Below are positions 34,311 through 46,995 of a stretch of 64,000 nucleotides of DNA, in pieces. The notes beneath the pieces are model-generated. The model did not search any database, was not told the DNA's origin, and saw only the letters and a program-made list of their open reading frames with translations. This DNA is from Welwitschia mirabilis (Eukaryota; Gnetophyta; Gnetopsida; Welwitschiales): NCBI GenBank assembly GCA_051453625.1, contig JBOZIK010000001.1, positions 65,187,130 through 65,251,129 on the forward strand, written 5' to 3'. Numbering within the stretch: the stretch's first letter is position 1; each line of letters begins with the position of its first letter. Position numbers and translations under genes: made by a program.

Positions 34311-35571
34311 TTTAGTTATTATTCTAGCTAGCATGTAAAACACACAAATGACATGTATAAGTTATCTAACAAAATTTTAATGATTCATGTAGAGTAAGGA
34401 TTTAAATTAAAATATAATTTTACATGCATCCACATTTTATATCATCTATTTTTTCCCCATTATACATTTCCTATATCTTACCTTTTCCATATTTTCTTTA
34501 AAGGTAATTTCATAAAAAAATATTTAAACATGTTTTTATATTTAGGCATTCTATCATTAAACCCTTTTACTTTTATTCTTATATCTTTTTGTTGTATCCC
34601 TTATCCATGAAATCATTTTCCATTCCCACTGATTCAAGTTAAGATTTTCCTATCTAAGATACCTTTCCTAATCTCATAGCTTTAAGAAGGCCATAACAAG
34701 ATAAAATTACTACTATTTCATCTAACTTAAGGGGGTAAAACAAATTTCTAACATAGAACTAGAATCAACATTAAATGGATAATACTAAATCATATTCTTA
34801 AAAATAATGTTTCAAATCTTTAGAAAAAAAGTTCATGCTCCCAGTTATTTTATAGAAACTAACATGTTTTAAGAATTTAACTCAAGAAAAAAAAAAATCA
34901 AATTCAGTAAAGTTAGATTCTAATATTGTGTTTCAAGGCTCAGAAATTAAGGCCTAAGGTAATATCTAAAAGCTATCTTAAGAATGAACACAATGTAAAT
35001 AAATAACATTTAGAAGTATATCTAAGCTCATTTGTATCTAGGTTAAGTATTTAGTAGTTATTTAAAGTCAACCTTTATATTTTAAAATAAAACATTATGG
35101 ACAAGAATATGCAAATTAATATAAATTAGTTTTCATTTATTTTGGTATCTTTTTTTGTTTTTAAATAGCTAAATTGTGTTTCAAGTTATGCTAGTTTAAA
35201 AATAAAAAGTTTTTACAAGTTCTATTTTCAAGGATCTCAATGTTATTTATTAGTGATATGATTTATTTTTAAAGGTAAGTTAAATTTATGAAATCATTGA
35301 TGTTTTTAAGAAAACAATTTGATAGTTTGATTTTGTACATTAGTTAAGTCATTAAATATGTAAACTTAAAGAAGTATTAGATTATTTACTTATAAAATAA
35401 TCTTGAAATCATATTATCAATAAATTAAAATCATTTAAATAAAATTTTATTTATGCTTCCTACCTCATTTTACTTTTAAGATTATAAAATTTAATTAATA
35501 TTGACTATTAATATTTCTTTAATTTAGAATTAGTATTAAAAATAGAATTCATTAATTTCACAATATAAGTA
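34311..35571. other. Unassigned AT-rich sequence left of element C
   Basis: No protein motif found on either strand. Its AAGTA end abuts element C. Confidence 0.5.
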
Positions 35572-38500
35572 TGTGATAGTTACTCTTTTCTTATCCTAAG
35601 TAAGTACTTTTTTCTTCCTTTATTTATTATTTAATATTATTACCTAGTAGACATAGCAGAACCTAGGATCAAATGACTTATTCCTTTATTAGCATTTTTA
35701 TATTCTAAGAAAAATGAATCATATTTATATTATATATTTACCTATAATTAATTTCTACATTATTTGGTTTACAAATAGTAACAATTTCATAAGTTTGTGT
35801 CCTCCATTTCTTCTTAGTCTTTGTCACATAAAAATATATCTTATAAATAGTTGAGGGGATGTAAACTTGTTATAAAACATACATGCATAAGTTTAAGAAT
35901 AATACTTAACCAATATAATATAAGGTTGTAACTTATATTAATAGCATTCCAACTTAATATCTAGCAATCTTTTAAATGTGGGTTGATTCTACTTTATATC
36001 CTAAACTATACAAGCATAAATAGTCTCAACTCTATAGGCTTAAACTTTACTCAATATACTCCAAAATAAGTGATAGATTAATATGTGAAATGAATGCATT
36101 CTTAACCTCCATGGTATTAAGACATCTCCAAATGATGGAACATAATCTAACTGATGTCAAGTAGTCAAGATATTAAGTCAGAGTAAGTTTATACATAGGT
36201 AGAATAGGAGAATGATGATCAAATCCACTTCTAGAAGGGTATTATAAAAAAATATAATGAAACTAACCTTGGTGATAAATCCAAGGATGTGGATAATCAT
36301 TATTAAGATTATCTGGAGCTAGTCTTATTCAATGAATACACTACATAAATGCATGCATATAGTTCTAAATAATGTGAATATTTAATGAATTACTTACCTA
36401 GTTATAATAATTCTAATTATCATTAAGTTTATTTTATGGAAATAATCATAAAAGAGAAAACACACATACTAGAAAATCTCTATATGTAAGATTATCGTGA
36501 TGAAAATATAAATAAAGAAAAGATTCTTTTCTTTTTTATTTTAATAATAATAACAAAATCTATAATGTTATAAATCATATTTTAATAATATACTTAAAGA
36601 AACTAATATGCACTTGGAGCTATGCCAATCCTATTAGCATTCTTCCATACTGGTATGACAATCTCTATTGTGTAAGATAGATAAACCAAAAGAGGTATAG
36701 CTCAAAAATGGTTATTAAGATATAATTATTTATCCAAGACTCATATGGATATATTATAAGTTAAAAAAATAAGTAATAAATTAATGACTATTTATGTTAC
36801 TTAAACTACTCAGGTGAAAACTCTTACAAGCATTTATATTCAAAATAAGATAAAGGAAAAAGTTAAAAGGGCTATTTCTCTAAATAAAATATTATTTCTA
36901 AGTAATTTAACTTAAGGCTACTAATAGAAACTTACCTTATATACGCAAATTTCCTATAAAATTTTATGTAATAACTTTTCTATAATTTAAAACATTTATC
37001 ATAACAATTTTTAGCTCTAAAGAGATATCATAATAGAAAATTTAATGATTAATTAATTATTAAGAAAAAATAAACTCTAGTAGTTTTTCTTAATTAGATT
37101 TATAATAGGATCCTTGGAAACTAATTAAAGATATCTTGGAATTCTAAAAAGATTATTTCTAAGATCATGATTTAAAGTTAAAAACTATCAAATTTTATAA
37201 TATGAAAGTTCTACCACACTTCATTAAAATATACTTTTCAAAAAATTTTGAGTTTTTAAATGATTCAAGATGTTTTGAAAAGATTATTTAACTTCTTACT
37301 TAATATGTTCAAGCTTTTAGATATCTTAACTATTGGTATAAAGGCATAAATTAATTGCTTACTAGTGTTTGTATTTATTTCCTAATGCATTTTAATAGAT
37401 AAATTTCTTAAATTTTCACAATTATAACACAATCATAGATGTATATAAAAAATTTCACTAGTTTATACCTATTAATGAATAATATATAGTGTTTTTAACC
37501 TATATCTGTATTCTAAAAATTTAATATTTGCCATAATAAAAATATGGTAAAGTTTCTACAACTAGTTATGTAATAACTTATATTCGTAAAATAATGGACA
37601 TGCTAACTAATTATTTATAACATATATTATCTAAATTACTAATTTAAATAATTATTAAAAAATCAAGTCAATTTAAAAGGGACCATTTATTATAGGCTCT
37701 AGAATTTCCTTGAAAGAGTAATAGCCTAAAAGAGATTTTTTGAGGATTAAATCTTTAGCCTAAATAAGATGGGTCTAATACATAATAAATAAAAATGTAA
37801 TATTAAAATAAAATGGGTACTCAAGTTTCATTTTTTCCTCCTTTTTATAGTGAACCCCCTAGTTACTTAACCATAATCACCCATTAGTAACCTCCTCACC
37901 AAGAATAAAAGATTCCTCATATCTTCCTAATATCTTGATCAAAGCTAATGAAAGAGAATAAAATTAAAAATATAATTTTAAGGTAACCTTAAAAATGACC
38001 TTATGCAATATATCATGACTATACTAAACTCTTTAAAAAAGATCATATAGACAACTTAAGTAAAGTACTTGCNNNNNNNNNNNNNNNNNNNNNNNNNNNN
38101 NNNNNNNNNNNNNNNNNNNNNNNNNNNNNNNNNNNNNNNNNNNNNNNNNNNNNNNNNNNNNNNNNNNNNNNNTAGGGCTCTAAGGAAATATTAATAAAAA
38201 ATTTAATAATTAATAAATTAATTATAAAGGAAAAATAAATTACAGTAGTTTTTCATAAATTATTTTCATATTAGTATCTTTAGAAACCAACTTAACATAT
38301 CTTAAAATTATAAAAATATTATTTCTAAGGTCATTATTTAAGGTTAAAAATTATCAAAGTTTCTAAAATTACAGCCCTATATCACTACATAAAAATGATA
38401 ATAAGTTTCAAAATACTTTGAGATTTTAAATTATTTAAGATTCTTTGGAAATGATATTTAAGTTCCTATAATTTAAAATGCTTAATTTTTAGATATATTA

Positions 38501-40264
38501 ACTTTTAGTTATAGAAATGTAAATTAATTACTTATTAATTTTTCCATTTATTTCCTAATATATTTTAAAAAATAATTTTCTTAAAAATTATTACACATGT
38601 ATTTTCACAATTATAACATAATCCTTTAACTTACAGGAAAAAATTTATTAATTTATACCTATTAATTAACAAGCTATGGTGTTTTTAACCTATGCCTCTA
38701 TTTTGGAAATTTAAGTTTCACTAAAAAAAGGGTAAAGTTTTTNNNNNNNNNNNNNNNNNNNNNNNNNNNNNNNNNNNNNNNNNNNNNNNNNNNNNNNNNN
38801 NNNNNNNNNNNNNNNNNNNNNNNNNNNNNNNNNNNNNNNNNNNNNNNNNNNNNNNNNNNNNNNNNNNNNNNNNNNNNNNNNNNNNNNNNNNNNNNNNNNN
38901 NNNNNNNNNNNNNNNNNNNNNNNGATTTTTGAGGATCAAACCTTTGCCTCTAATAAAATAGACTAATTTATAATAGATAAAATATAATATTAAAACAAAT
39001 ATGAGTACCCAAATTTTATCTCCTTTTTTAATTTTATTTTTTATTTTCTTTTTATAGTAAACACCCTGGTGACCTGGTCATAATCATCTATTGATAACAT
39101 CCATTACTAAGCATATCTCCCTCGTGTCTTAGTGAGATCTAATGGAAGGTAATAATGTTTTAAAAATATAATTTCAAAGTAATCATAACAATGGCCTAAT
39201 GAAATAGATCATTACTTTACTATAATCTTTAAAAATGATCATATGGATAACATGAGTAAAGAGCTTACTCTGAAAGATTAGTAAGTCCTTGGTGGTTGAA
39301 AATTAATAATTATCCAAGCTTAAAAATCCTTAGCTTTAAGTTTTCAAGCTTCAAGATCCATAAGCAGAAAATGAAAAAAAAAGAAAAAAAGGAAAAAATA
39401 AAATACACTTACATAAAAAATGGAAAGTACTTCCCCTTTGCAAGAGAGGAAAGGATTTCTATATATAAATAAATAAAAGACATATAGATCAAGATCATGA
39501 GATCATATGATTTTTTATTAATAAGCAGAATTCATAATAAGTAATAATATAGTATAAAAATATATCATATTTATGTCATTATATTAACTAGGGTGAATAA
39601 TCTTCTTGCTTTAATTAATAAGATTAATTACATGCATAATTTCTTTATGCTAGCTTATTCTTAATTTTTCATAGGTTTAAAAGTAGTTTTATTTCATCCA
39701 ATACATATATCAAAAGAATAAATTCACAAATCTCAAAATTATTATGTGGCATAATGAGATAAATTCATCAATGAATCAAGTATCCTTACACAGCTCAAAA
39801 AGATAAAAGTCATGATAGAGTAAATTACTTATTTAGCATTCTTGGTTCTAGGTAAGAACAAATTCACTTGTTCACATGATCATTTATTTTGTAATGCATA
39901 GAATTTATTAGTCACACAAAATAAAGAAGAAATTATATATTCATAATATAGTACACCAAACAAACTTATCCAAAATGTAAATAAGATGTAAAATATATTA
40001 TCATCTCCTCTTGAAATTTTTAATTTATTAGTTTTATTATGTTATTTTAATACCTTACATAATGGGATTATCTAATTTTAAATTTTTAGGTTGCTTTTCT
40101 CATAAAAACCTTCTAACGTAATTATTATCATTTTCATGATGAATTATGAAAATTACAAACTAAGGTTAATTTAAAATAAGATATTATTTTGAGAAGGCCT
40201 TTATTGAAAGCTTAATATGCTTAATATCTAAGTAATTAAGGTTTACAAAATATAGGATATGACA
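35572..40264 (-). repeat. 3' LTR of element C, containing an internal ~1.1-kb repeat and two gaps
   Basis: The right end reads TGTCATATCC on the minus strand after the polypurine tract. The left end, TGTGATAGTTACTC on the + strand, corresponds to TGTAACACCCTCTC of the 5' LTR. Sequence of 36995-38072 is repeated at 38173-39270 at moderate similarity (roughly three quarters to four fifths by eye), on either side of a 100-N gap (38073-38172). A 181-N gap follows at 38743-38923. The divergence is too high for a simple assembly overlap. Confidence 0.75.
39460..39468 (-). promoter_or_regulatory. TATA box of element C 3' LTR
   Basis: TTATATATA on the minus strand, in the same LTR position as the 48947-48955 box and upstream of the same CTCTCTT-rich stretch. 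Confidence 0.5.
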
Positions 40265-40277
40265 TCCTTCCCCACTT
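40265..40277 (-). other. Polypurine tract of element C
   Basis: On the minus strand AAGTGGGGAAGGA immediately precedes TGTCATATCC. Confidence 0.75.
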
Positions 40278-40459
40278 AGACTAATTCACTCTTAGGAATC
40301 AAGATACATAAAAAGCTTAAGAATACACAACTACATATTATGAGATTCAAAAAGATTTGGTATTGATTTCTCATTGTATCTTCTAGCTCCTAAGTATCTT
40401 TATTGACACTATGATTACTTCACTTTTTATTCACTTGATGTATCTTTCTATTTTATAAT

Positions 40460-41560
40460 TTAATAGTTCATTAGTTTAGCATTGCTTTTAGCTTTTCTAT
40501 AGTTAAAAAAACTAGTTTCACTTAAATCTGAGACTNNNNNNNNNNTTCTTAGCATTCTTACATGAAAAACATCATGCATGTTTAATAATCGAGAAGGTAG
40601 AACAAGTTTGTATGCAACAGATCCAATTCTTTTTAATATTTTAAGTGGTCCAATGAATTGAAGAGATAATTTTGATTTCTTAACTCTTCTCATGAAAAAT
40701 TTCATTTGTGACACTTTAAGAAATACATGATCACCTATTATGAATTGAAGATATCTTCTTTAATGATATGCATATATCTTTTATCTATCTACTACTTTTT
40801 TAAGTCTATTCTTAATAGTCCTCATTTTACTCTCCATTTATCATAATATTTTAAGTCCTTTAATCAAAATTTCTTTAGATTCTATCCATGAAAGTGGATG
40901 CTTTATGTTTTATATCATATAGGGCTTTAAATGGATCCATTTGAATTTAACTATAATAATTATTATTATATGTAAATTCTACCAATGATAAGTAATCTTT
41001 CCAACTTCTAGAATTATTTGAAATACATGCTATAAGAAGATCTTCTAAAATTTGATTAACTCTTTCTTCCTAATCATTTATTTGAAAATGAAATATAGTG
41101 TACATATTTAACATAGTTCCTAAAACCATTTGTAATTCTAACAAAAACTCAAAAGTAAATTTTGAATCTCTATTAGAGATAATTATTAAAGTCACATCAT
41201 GCAACTAAATAACAATTTGAATATATTCCTTAGCTATAAACTTAGCATAATAAGTATATTTAACTAAAATGAAATATGATAACTTAGTTAATCTATTAAT
41301 TATCAACATAATAGAATCATTATCTATTTAAGTTTGGAAAGTCTTATAATAAGTTCTATATAGATCAAATCCCATTCATACTCTGAAGTATCATAAGAAT
41401 AAAGTAATCCTACTAGATTTCTATGTTTTACTTTAACTTGTTGATAATTAAGGCATTTGCTTATAACTTTTGCTATATTATCTTTCATCCCTATTCATCA
41501 AAAGTTTTGTTTCATGTTTTGATACAATTTAGTTTATCCAAGATGACCAATTATAGGTGG
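40460..41560 (-). pseudogene. Integrase remnant of element C
   Basis: Reading the minus strand from 41560: a zinc-binding part ending CLNYQQVKVKHRNLVGLLYSY, a catalytic-core part with YEWDLIYIELI, SNRDSKFTFEF (family SDRDPRFTSxFW) and VEFTYNNNYYS, then the C-terminal segment in an open frame at 40460-40714. That segment shows MSQMKFFMRRVKKSKLSLQF, GPLKILKRIGSVAYKLVLPS and MHDVFHVRMLR, well-kept forms of SPMKGxxRFGKKGKLSPRY, GPxxILxRIGxVAYxLxLP and HxVFHVSMLR. A 10-N gap is at 40536-40545. The core has several stops; the C-terminus is the best-preserved coding segment of the element. Confidence 0.88.
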
Positions 41561-41699
41561 ATTATTAAATTTAAACATTAGCATATGTCTAATTATATTT
41601 ACATTAGGAACCAAAAATATTCCCTTAAATCTAATAATACTATCTAAATTAATACTAAAATGCTTTGAAACTATTGATTTTTCTAACTAGTTCTTTAAT

Positions 41700-42050
41700 T
41701 TGTGATAATTCTCATCCTTTTTCCCCCCTCCATAATAATGATAAGAATTTGTATTTGAATTTTTATGATTTCTTTGAGATAACCTTGTTTAATAAGAGCA
41801 TCTACAACTTTATGTTCCTAACCTTCATGGTATAAAATCTCTAGATCAAAATCAATTAGAACTTTCATCCATCTTCTTTACCTAAGTTTTAAGTTTGGTT
41901 AAGTAAAAATTTATTTTAAACTCTTATGATAGCTCTAAACTTAAAAATTTACACTATAGAGATAATGGTCCCACAAATTTTAAGCAAAACTTATTACAGC
42001 TAATTTAAGATCATAAATAGGATAGTTTCTCTTAGATTTTTAATTTATCT
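41700..42050 (-). pseudogene. RNase H remnant of element C
   Basis: The minus strand reads DLKLAVISFA.NLWDHYLYSVNF, then YHKSLK.IFT.PNLKLR.RRWMKVLIDFDLEILYHEG and KVVDALIKQGYL. These match ELAAVVFALKxWRHYLYGxxxxVxxDHKSLKYxFxQxxLNLRQRRWxExLxDYDxxIxYHPGKANxVADALSRK. The Asp of the DHKSL motif is Tyr. Stops stand where Trp and Gln are expected. Confidence 0.85.
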
Positions 42051-42099
42051 TATTTTATAAGTTATTACTCTTTTATATTATTGTTCTTTAAATGTATTA

Positions 42100-42848
42100 A
42101 TGTAATCTGAAAAGCTCTCTGAATCATCTAGTATTACTAATAACAAAGCATTAGTTAAGCATTCTTTAAGACCATTAAACAAATACTGATATTTTTTGTC
42201 CATTATAAGTCTTTATTTTTTTCTTTTTAAAGGATTGCTAATGTAGAAGCTATTTTAGAGAAGTTGAAGACAGATTAATGATAGTACTTGACAAGAATAA
42301 GAAAGCTTTTGGCCTCAATAATTTGTATAAATATTAACCATTCTATGATTTCTTTAGCTTTATCTTACACCACTAATATACCTTTCATGGATATTACATT
42401 TTTTAAAAAGAGCATTTTTTCATGTCAGCATATAATTAGTGATTTCATAAGATTTGTAATACTCTTCTCAAGTGTTTCTCGTGTTCTTTATAAGTCTTAG
42501 AATAAATGATAATTTTCTCAATAAATACTATTATAAAGGAATTAATATATAATTAAAAGACATAATTCATAATACTCAAAAATACTGTAGGGACATTAGT
42601 TAAACCAAAAATCATAAAAATGAACCTATAGTACCCATAGTATTCTCTAAATGATCTTTTATGAATATCTTCTTCTTTAATTTAAACCTGATGATATCTA
42701 GATCTTAGATTAACTTTTAAAAACATCTTAGCTTTCTTGAACTAACAAAAACAGTTATCTATCCTTGGTAGTAGATACTTGATTTTTATGGTAATCTTAT
42801 TTAGCTGTCTATAATCAATGAATAATCTTAGTGTTTCTTTATTTTTTT

Positions 42849-42884
<36 letters not shown>

Positions 42885-43160
42885 TTAAATAAATAATATA
42901 GGTGCTCTCTATGTTGATACACTAGGATGAGTAAAGCCTTTTTATAAGAGTTCTCTAAGCTAGATTTTTAATTTTTTCATTTTTTTAGAAGACATTCTAT
43001 ATGTTTTCTTAGAAATTGGTTGTATTCCTAAGATCAATTCAATAGAAAATACAACTTCTTAAAGTGGTGGCATTCTTAGTAATTCTATTAAAAATACATC
43101 AAGATATTCTTAGATTATTGGTATATTCTTTATTAAATTTTCTCCTTTCTTCAAGATACT
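42100..43160 (-). pseudogene. Reverse transcriptase remnant of element C
   Basis: Minus-strand reading from 43090: a PPL.EVVFSIELILGIQPISK start, [28 protein letters not shown] and then a run of Lys-Glu-Arg codons made by a (CTTT)n microsatellite (42846-42887). This is followed by [23 protein letters not shown] and AKMFLKVNLRSRYHQV, with Asn for the first catalytic Asp of the A motif. Then come EEDIHKRSFREYYGYYRFIFMIFGLTNVPTVF. Motif order is that of gypsy RT. The later part toward 42100 is more decayed, and the YxDD box was not resolved. Confidence 0.85.
42846..42887 (-). repeat. (TTTC)n microsatellite inside RT of element C
   Basis: About ten TTTC units on the + strand (GAAA on the minus strand) at the place where gypsy RT has a FVKKKDG lysine run. 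Confidence 0.9.
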
Positions 43161-43339
43161 TACTTTTAGATATATGCATATAAATTAGTTATTCCTTATT
43201 AATTTCTATTTTTATGTGATTTTCATTAATTAATTCTCCATTATTGAGTTCTAATGACCTTGAAAAACTAGTCTTTGACCATGATTCATCATTTCTACTT
43301 GATGCTTTTTACAATTTATAACTATCTATTCTATACTAA

Positions 43340-43660
43340 ACAATTCATACTCAAAACAATGTCATATTTTTCAAAGTTAATAAGAATTGGTTATATCTAA
43401 AAATATTCCCCACCTATTAAAAAGGTATAATTTTTGACTTGATGATTAACTTCGGTAATGGATCCATTTACTAGATCTATGCATCCCCTTAATTGGAATC
43501 ATAACATAATTTTTATCTTGAAATAATTTTAATAGATATAAAGTAATGTGTTACTCCATAATTAAATAAAATAATTACTTCTTCATTATTAAGTAAGATC
43601 TTAACTTCTATGACATAGCTCTAAAATTATAATACTTGTTATCTAATTGAGAAACACTTT
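43340..43660 (-). pseudogene. Aspartic protease end of element C
   Basis: The minus strand reads FEKYDIVLSMNCL (family DFDVILGMDWL), followed by a short spacer with a DG/DQxLVFQGH-like part. It lies between the RT and gag remnants as expected. The active-site DSG was not found upstream. Sequence from 43660 to 43960 has no clear zinc knuckle. Confidence 0.6.
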
Positions 43661-43959
43661 CTTATTATTGATAATTTTCTAAGCGTTATCTAAGAATTTT
43701 TTTATTATGTAATAAACATTTCCTTATGTTATAATTTATTTTATAATTATATCATTGATATCCATTATACTATTTTTGGTATAAATTCTAATCATAAATT
43801 TGCTAGAAGTTAGATCTTTGAGGTTGATTGCTTGTATAACTTTAACTAAGAACATTCTAATTTGTTTTGAATAAATCCCACTTTGATTGTTTAGAATTTA
43901 TATTTTTGCTATTACTACTACTGATATTATTTTTGTTGAAGTATCAATTCTTATTTTGA

Positions 43960-44620
43960 TAAGATATTTATAACTAATTTCTCTTAACAATATGCCCTTA
44001 TAAAGGAATTTATTTTTTAATTTGTTGTTGTCCCTGTCAGTTAACTTCTATTATTTCTTATATAGCCTCTACTAGATTCTTAATTAAAACATGGATACTT
44101 TGGTAGCAACAGAAGGATTAAGACTATCAATAAATAAGTTTTCTTTATCTTTTTCATCTAGATGCATATGTGACACATATCTTAAAATTATACAAAATTT
44201 GTATTCATGAGATGCTATGATCACATTATGAGCTTGTCTGATTCAGTAACCATATGGTATAATAGAACTTAACAATGTGCCTTTTCTTAAAGATGTGCTT
44301 AAATTCTCTCCATAAAGTTTTTAGGTCTATGAACTTAATCATTTTAATTTTCCACCATAGTTTATCTTATCCTTGTAACATATAAATAGTTAATGAAGTC
44401 TTTTCATATTCATCACATCCTAATATACCTATAACTTTTTTAATACTAGTCAGCCATGACTCTACTTTGGATGGATCTAAATATCCTATAAACTTTGATA
44501 GATTTACCTTAAAAAAAGTCTAAATTAATTTTATCATATCCACTTCCTTAGGTCAATTGATATCATTGTTTACTTATGGATTTTAACCTTGATTTATTAT
44601 TTGTGATAAGAACTACATGA
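43960..44620 (-). pseudogene. gag remnant of element C
   Basis: The minus strand reads FFKVNLSKFIGYLDPSKVES, WLTSIKKVIGILGCDEYEK, LTIYMLQG, LWWKIKMIKFIDLKTLWREF and KHIFKKRHIVKFYY. The match to the gypsy capsid (WLxxIExIF, A.xxLxGxAxxWW, WxxFxxxFxxKY) is clear, and to element A gag (6.0-6.6 kb) closer still. Only scattered stops occur in the first ~120 codons, so this is the better-preserved of the two gags. Downstream it decays. Confidence 0.8.
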
Positions 44621-45705
44621 ATGTATTTATCAATACTGCTATATCAAGATTAAATAGGGGTTTATTTTTATCATTAGGTTATTGACTCGCTTGTGAATTA
44701 TCTTGATGTTGATTATTTGGTGTAATTGACCTAGCCTTAAGATTAGAAGTGGAAATGTTTATGAGATTACATTTGGAAATAGGATAAATATTATTAAACT
44801 TAAAATTATTTTTATAATCTTAAGAAGGATATGACTATTATTATGAATTGATTGGTCCTCATTTATGACCTAAAGTACATAATTAAGTTTATTCCCTTTA
44901 TTTATCTTAAATAGATAAGGTTTATTTGTTTATAAGTTATGAATATTAGGTTTTACTTTAAGTTTATATTACCATATAATTTGGGATGCATAACTTAATT
45001 AAAGATTTAATTATTTTTAAGGGTATCTAATTATAAGTCATTGTTATATCCATTCATTTTTTTTGCAAAAGCTTAAGCTTTTTAATGAATCATAAAAGGA
45101 CATTATCTTAAATTATTAAGATAATTGTAATTCTCTTAGGTTATTATTATCTATAGCTATAAGGTAATAGAGTATTTAGTAACTTGAATTTAGTATTCTT
45201 CTAGGGCTTTTTAAGGAAATTACAATTATTATAAATATGATTAATGTAATGATTATCTAGGGGTTTGGGTTATAGTTAATCTTATGAATACTTTAGGACT
45301 ATCCCAAATATAATCAACTTCTAGGATTATTAAGATGCTAGGATTATTATTATTGTAATCTTTATAGTTATTAGGATTAATATGTATGTAGTTTATTATA
45401 CATTTAGATATTAGAAAAATTATAGATATAATCAAATTCATGACTATTGGAATATATGCTTAAATTCATGCTTATCTATGAGTTATAGTTATCTTGAGAT
45501 CTATTATTATCAAGAATATAGTTTATTTTAATCATACTTTAAGATTATTAGGGATATAATTGATTTTATAGCTATTAGAAATTAAGGTTATTATGTCCAT
45601 AACTAACTCTAAGATTATTAAGGAGAAATATTGTTAAAAATTTAATAGAATTTATATTTTTATAAATTTATAAGTACTTAACCTAGGTATATATAAGTTA
45701 GTCTT
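44621..45705 (-). other. 5' leader of element C
   Basis: Untranslated region matching the element A leader over several hundred bases (about 45.1-45.5 kb versus 5163-5430). It holds a recurring TTAGGATTATTA-like motif. The open stretch at 45253-45441 is not a gene. Confidence 0.6.
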
Positions 45706-45717
45706 GCTTTGATACTA
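45706..45717 (-). other. Primer-binding site of element C (tRNA-Met type)
   Basis: The minus strand reads TAGTATCAAAGC three bases after the LTR end, differing from TGGTATCAGAGC by two G-to-A changes. Confidence 0.75.
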
Positions 45718-46713
45718 ATTTGTAACACCCTCTCTTTTCTTATTTTAATTAAGCACTTTTCCCTCATTTTTTTTCTCCTTCTTTCTTCTTTAATATTATT
45801 AGTTGATAAACATGGCAGAACCTAGGATAAAATTTTACTTGTTCCTTTATTAGCCTTTTTACATTATATGAAAAAAAAATAAATAGATATTATATATTTA
45901 TTTATAATTAAATTTTAATTTATTTATTTTATAAATAATTACAATGTAATTAGTTTGTATCCTTCATTTCTTCCTAGTTTTTCTCACATAGAAAGATATC
46001 TTGTACATAGTCTAGGGGACATAAAATTATTATAAAATATACATTAAAAAGTTTAAGGATAATACTTAATCAATATAATAGGATGTTATAACTCCTATTA
46101 ATGGCATTCTAACTTGATATCCATCCATCATCTAAATGTAAGTTGGTTTTACTTTATGTTATAAAATATATAAACGTGATTGGGCTCAATTTCATAGGCT
46201 TACACTTCACCTTGATATACCTCTAATACAGGTGATAGGTGATACATGAGGCTGATACATGCTTACTAATAATCCTCACTTTTTTGTAACATCTCTGAAT
46301 GATGCAACATGATCTATTAATGCTAAGGGATCAAGATATCAAGTTAGACTAAGTTTATACATGGGTAGGACATGAGAGTAGTGATTAAATCTACTTCTAG
46401 AAGGATATTATTAAAAAAAATACAATGTAACTTANNNNNGTGATGAAATCTAAGTATGAAAATGATCATTGTTAGAATTATCTTAATTTAGTCCTATTTT
46501 ATGAATATATCATACAAATGCATGCATAAAATTCTTGCTAATGTAAAGATTTAATGGATTATTTATTTAGTTATAATAATTCTAATCATCATTAGGTTTA
46601 GTTTATAGAAATAATTATAAAAGATAAAACAAGCATACTAAAAATCTCTATATTTAAGATTATAGTAATGAAAATCTAAATAAAGAAAATATTCTTTCAT
46701 TTTTTTTTTTCAA

Positions 46714-46995
46714 GATCTGATAATTTGATAGTCCCTTTGTCATGGGTCTTACACGTTACCTGCCATTGTGGATCCTACACTTATCCACTAAGTTGAAGGA
46801 ACAAACTCAGTTACACCTAACCTAACACTATGCAGAGATAATATCCTAGTCAAAATAATGATACTAGTTACTATCATGGTTATTTATGATTAGGGCTAAA
46901 CACAAATCCTTTTCCTTATGGGGATTTGAACTCCTAACATAAGGAAATCACTAACTGGACATAATCAGTGAGCTAAGGCCCTTACCCATATTTTA
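46714..46995 (-). mobile_element. tRNA-derived SINE inserted in the 5' LTR of element C
   Basis: A ~280-bp block absent from the other C LTR (near 36530) and flanked by TTTTTTTCAA on both sides (46704-46713 and 46996-47005), a clear target duplication. On the minus strand the head has a Pol III A box TAGCTCACTGATT (46964-46975) and a B box AGTTCAAATCC (46922-46932), about 42 bases apart, after GGGTAAGGGCC. It ends near an A-rich stretch. Less decayed and more GC-rich than its host LTR. The family is not identified. Confidence 0.75.

Noticed and set aside
46920-46980. tRNA gene
   Set aside because: A and B boxes are present but no cloverleaf can be drawn, and the block has SINE length, tail and target duplication.
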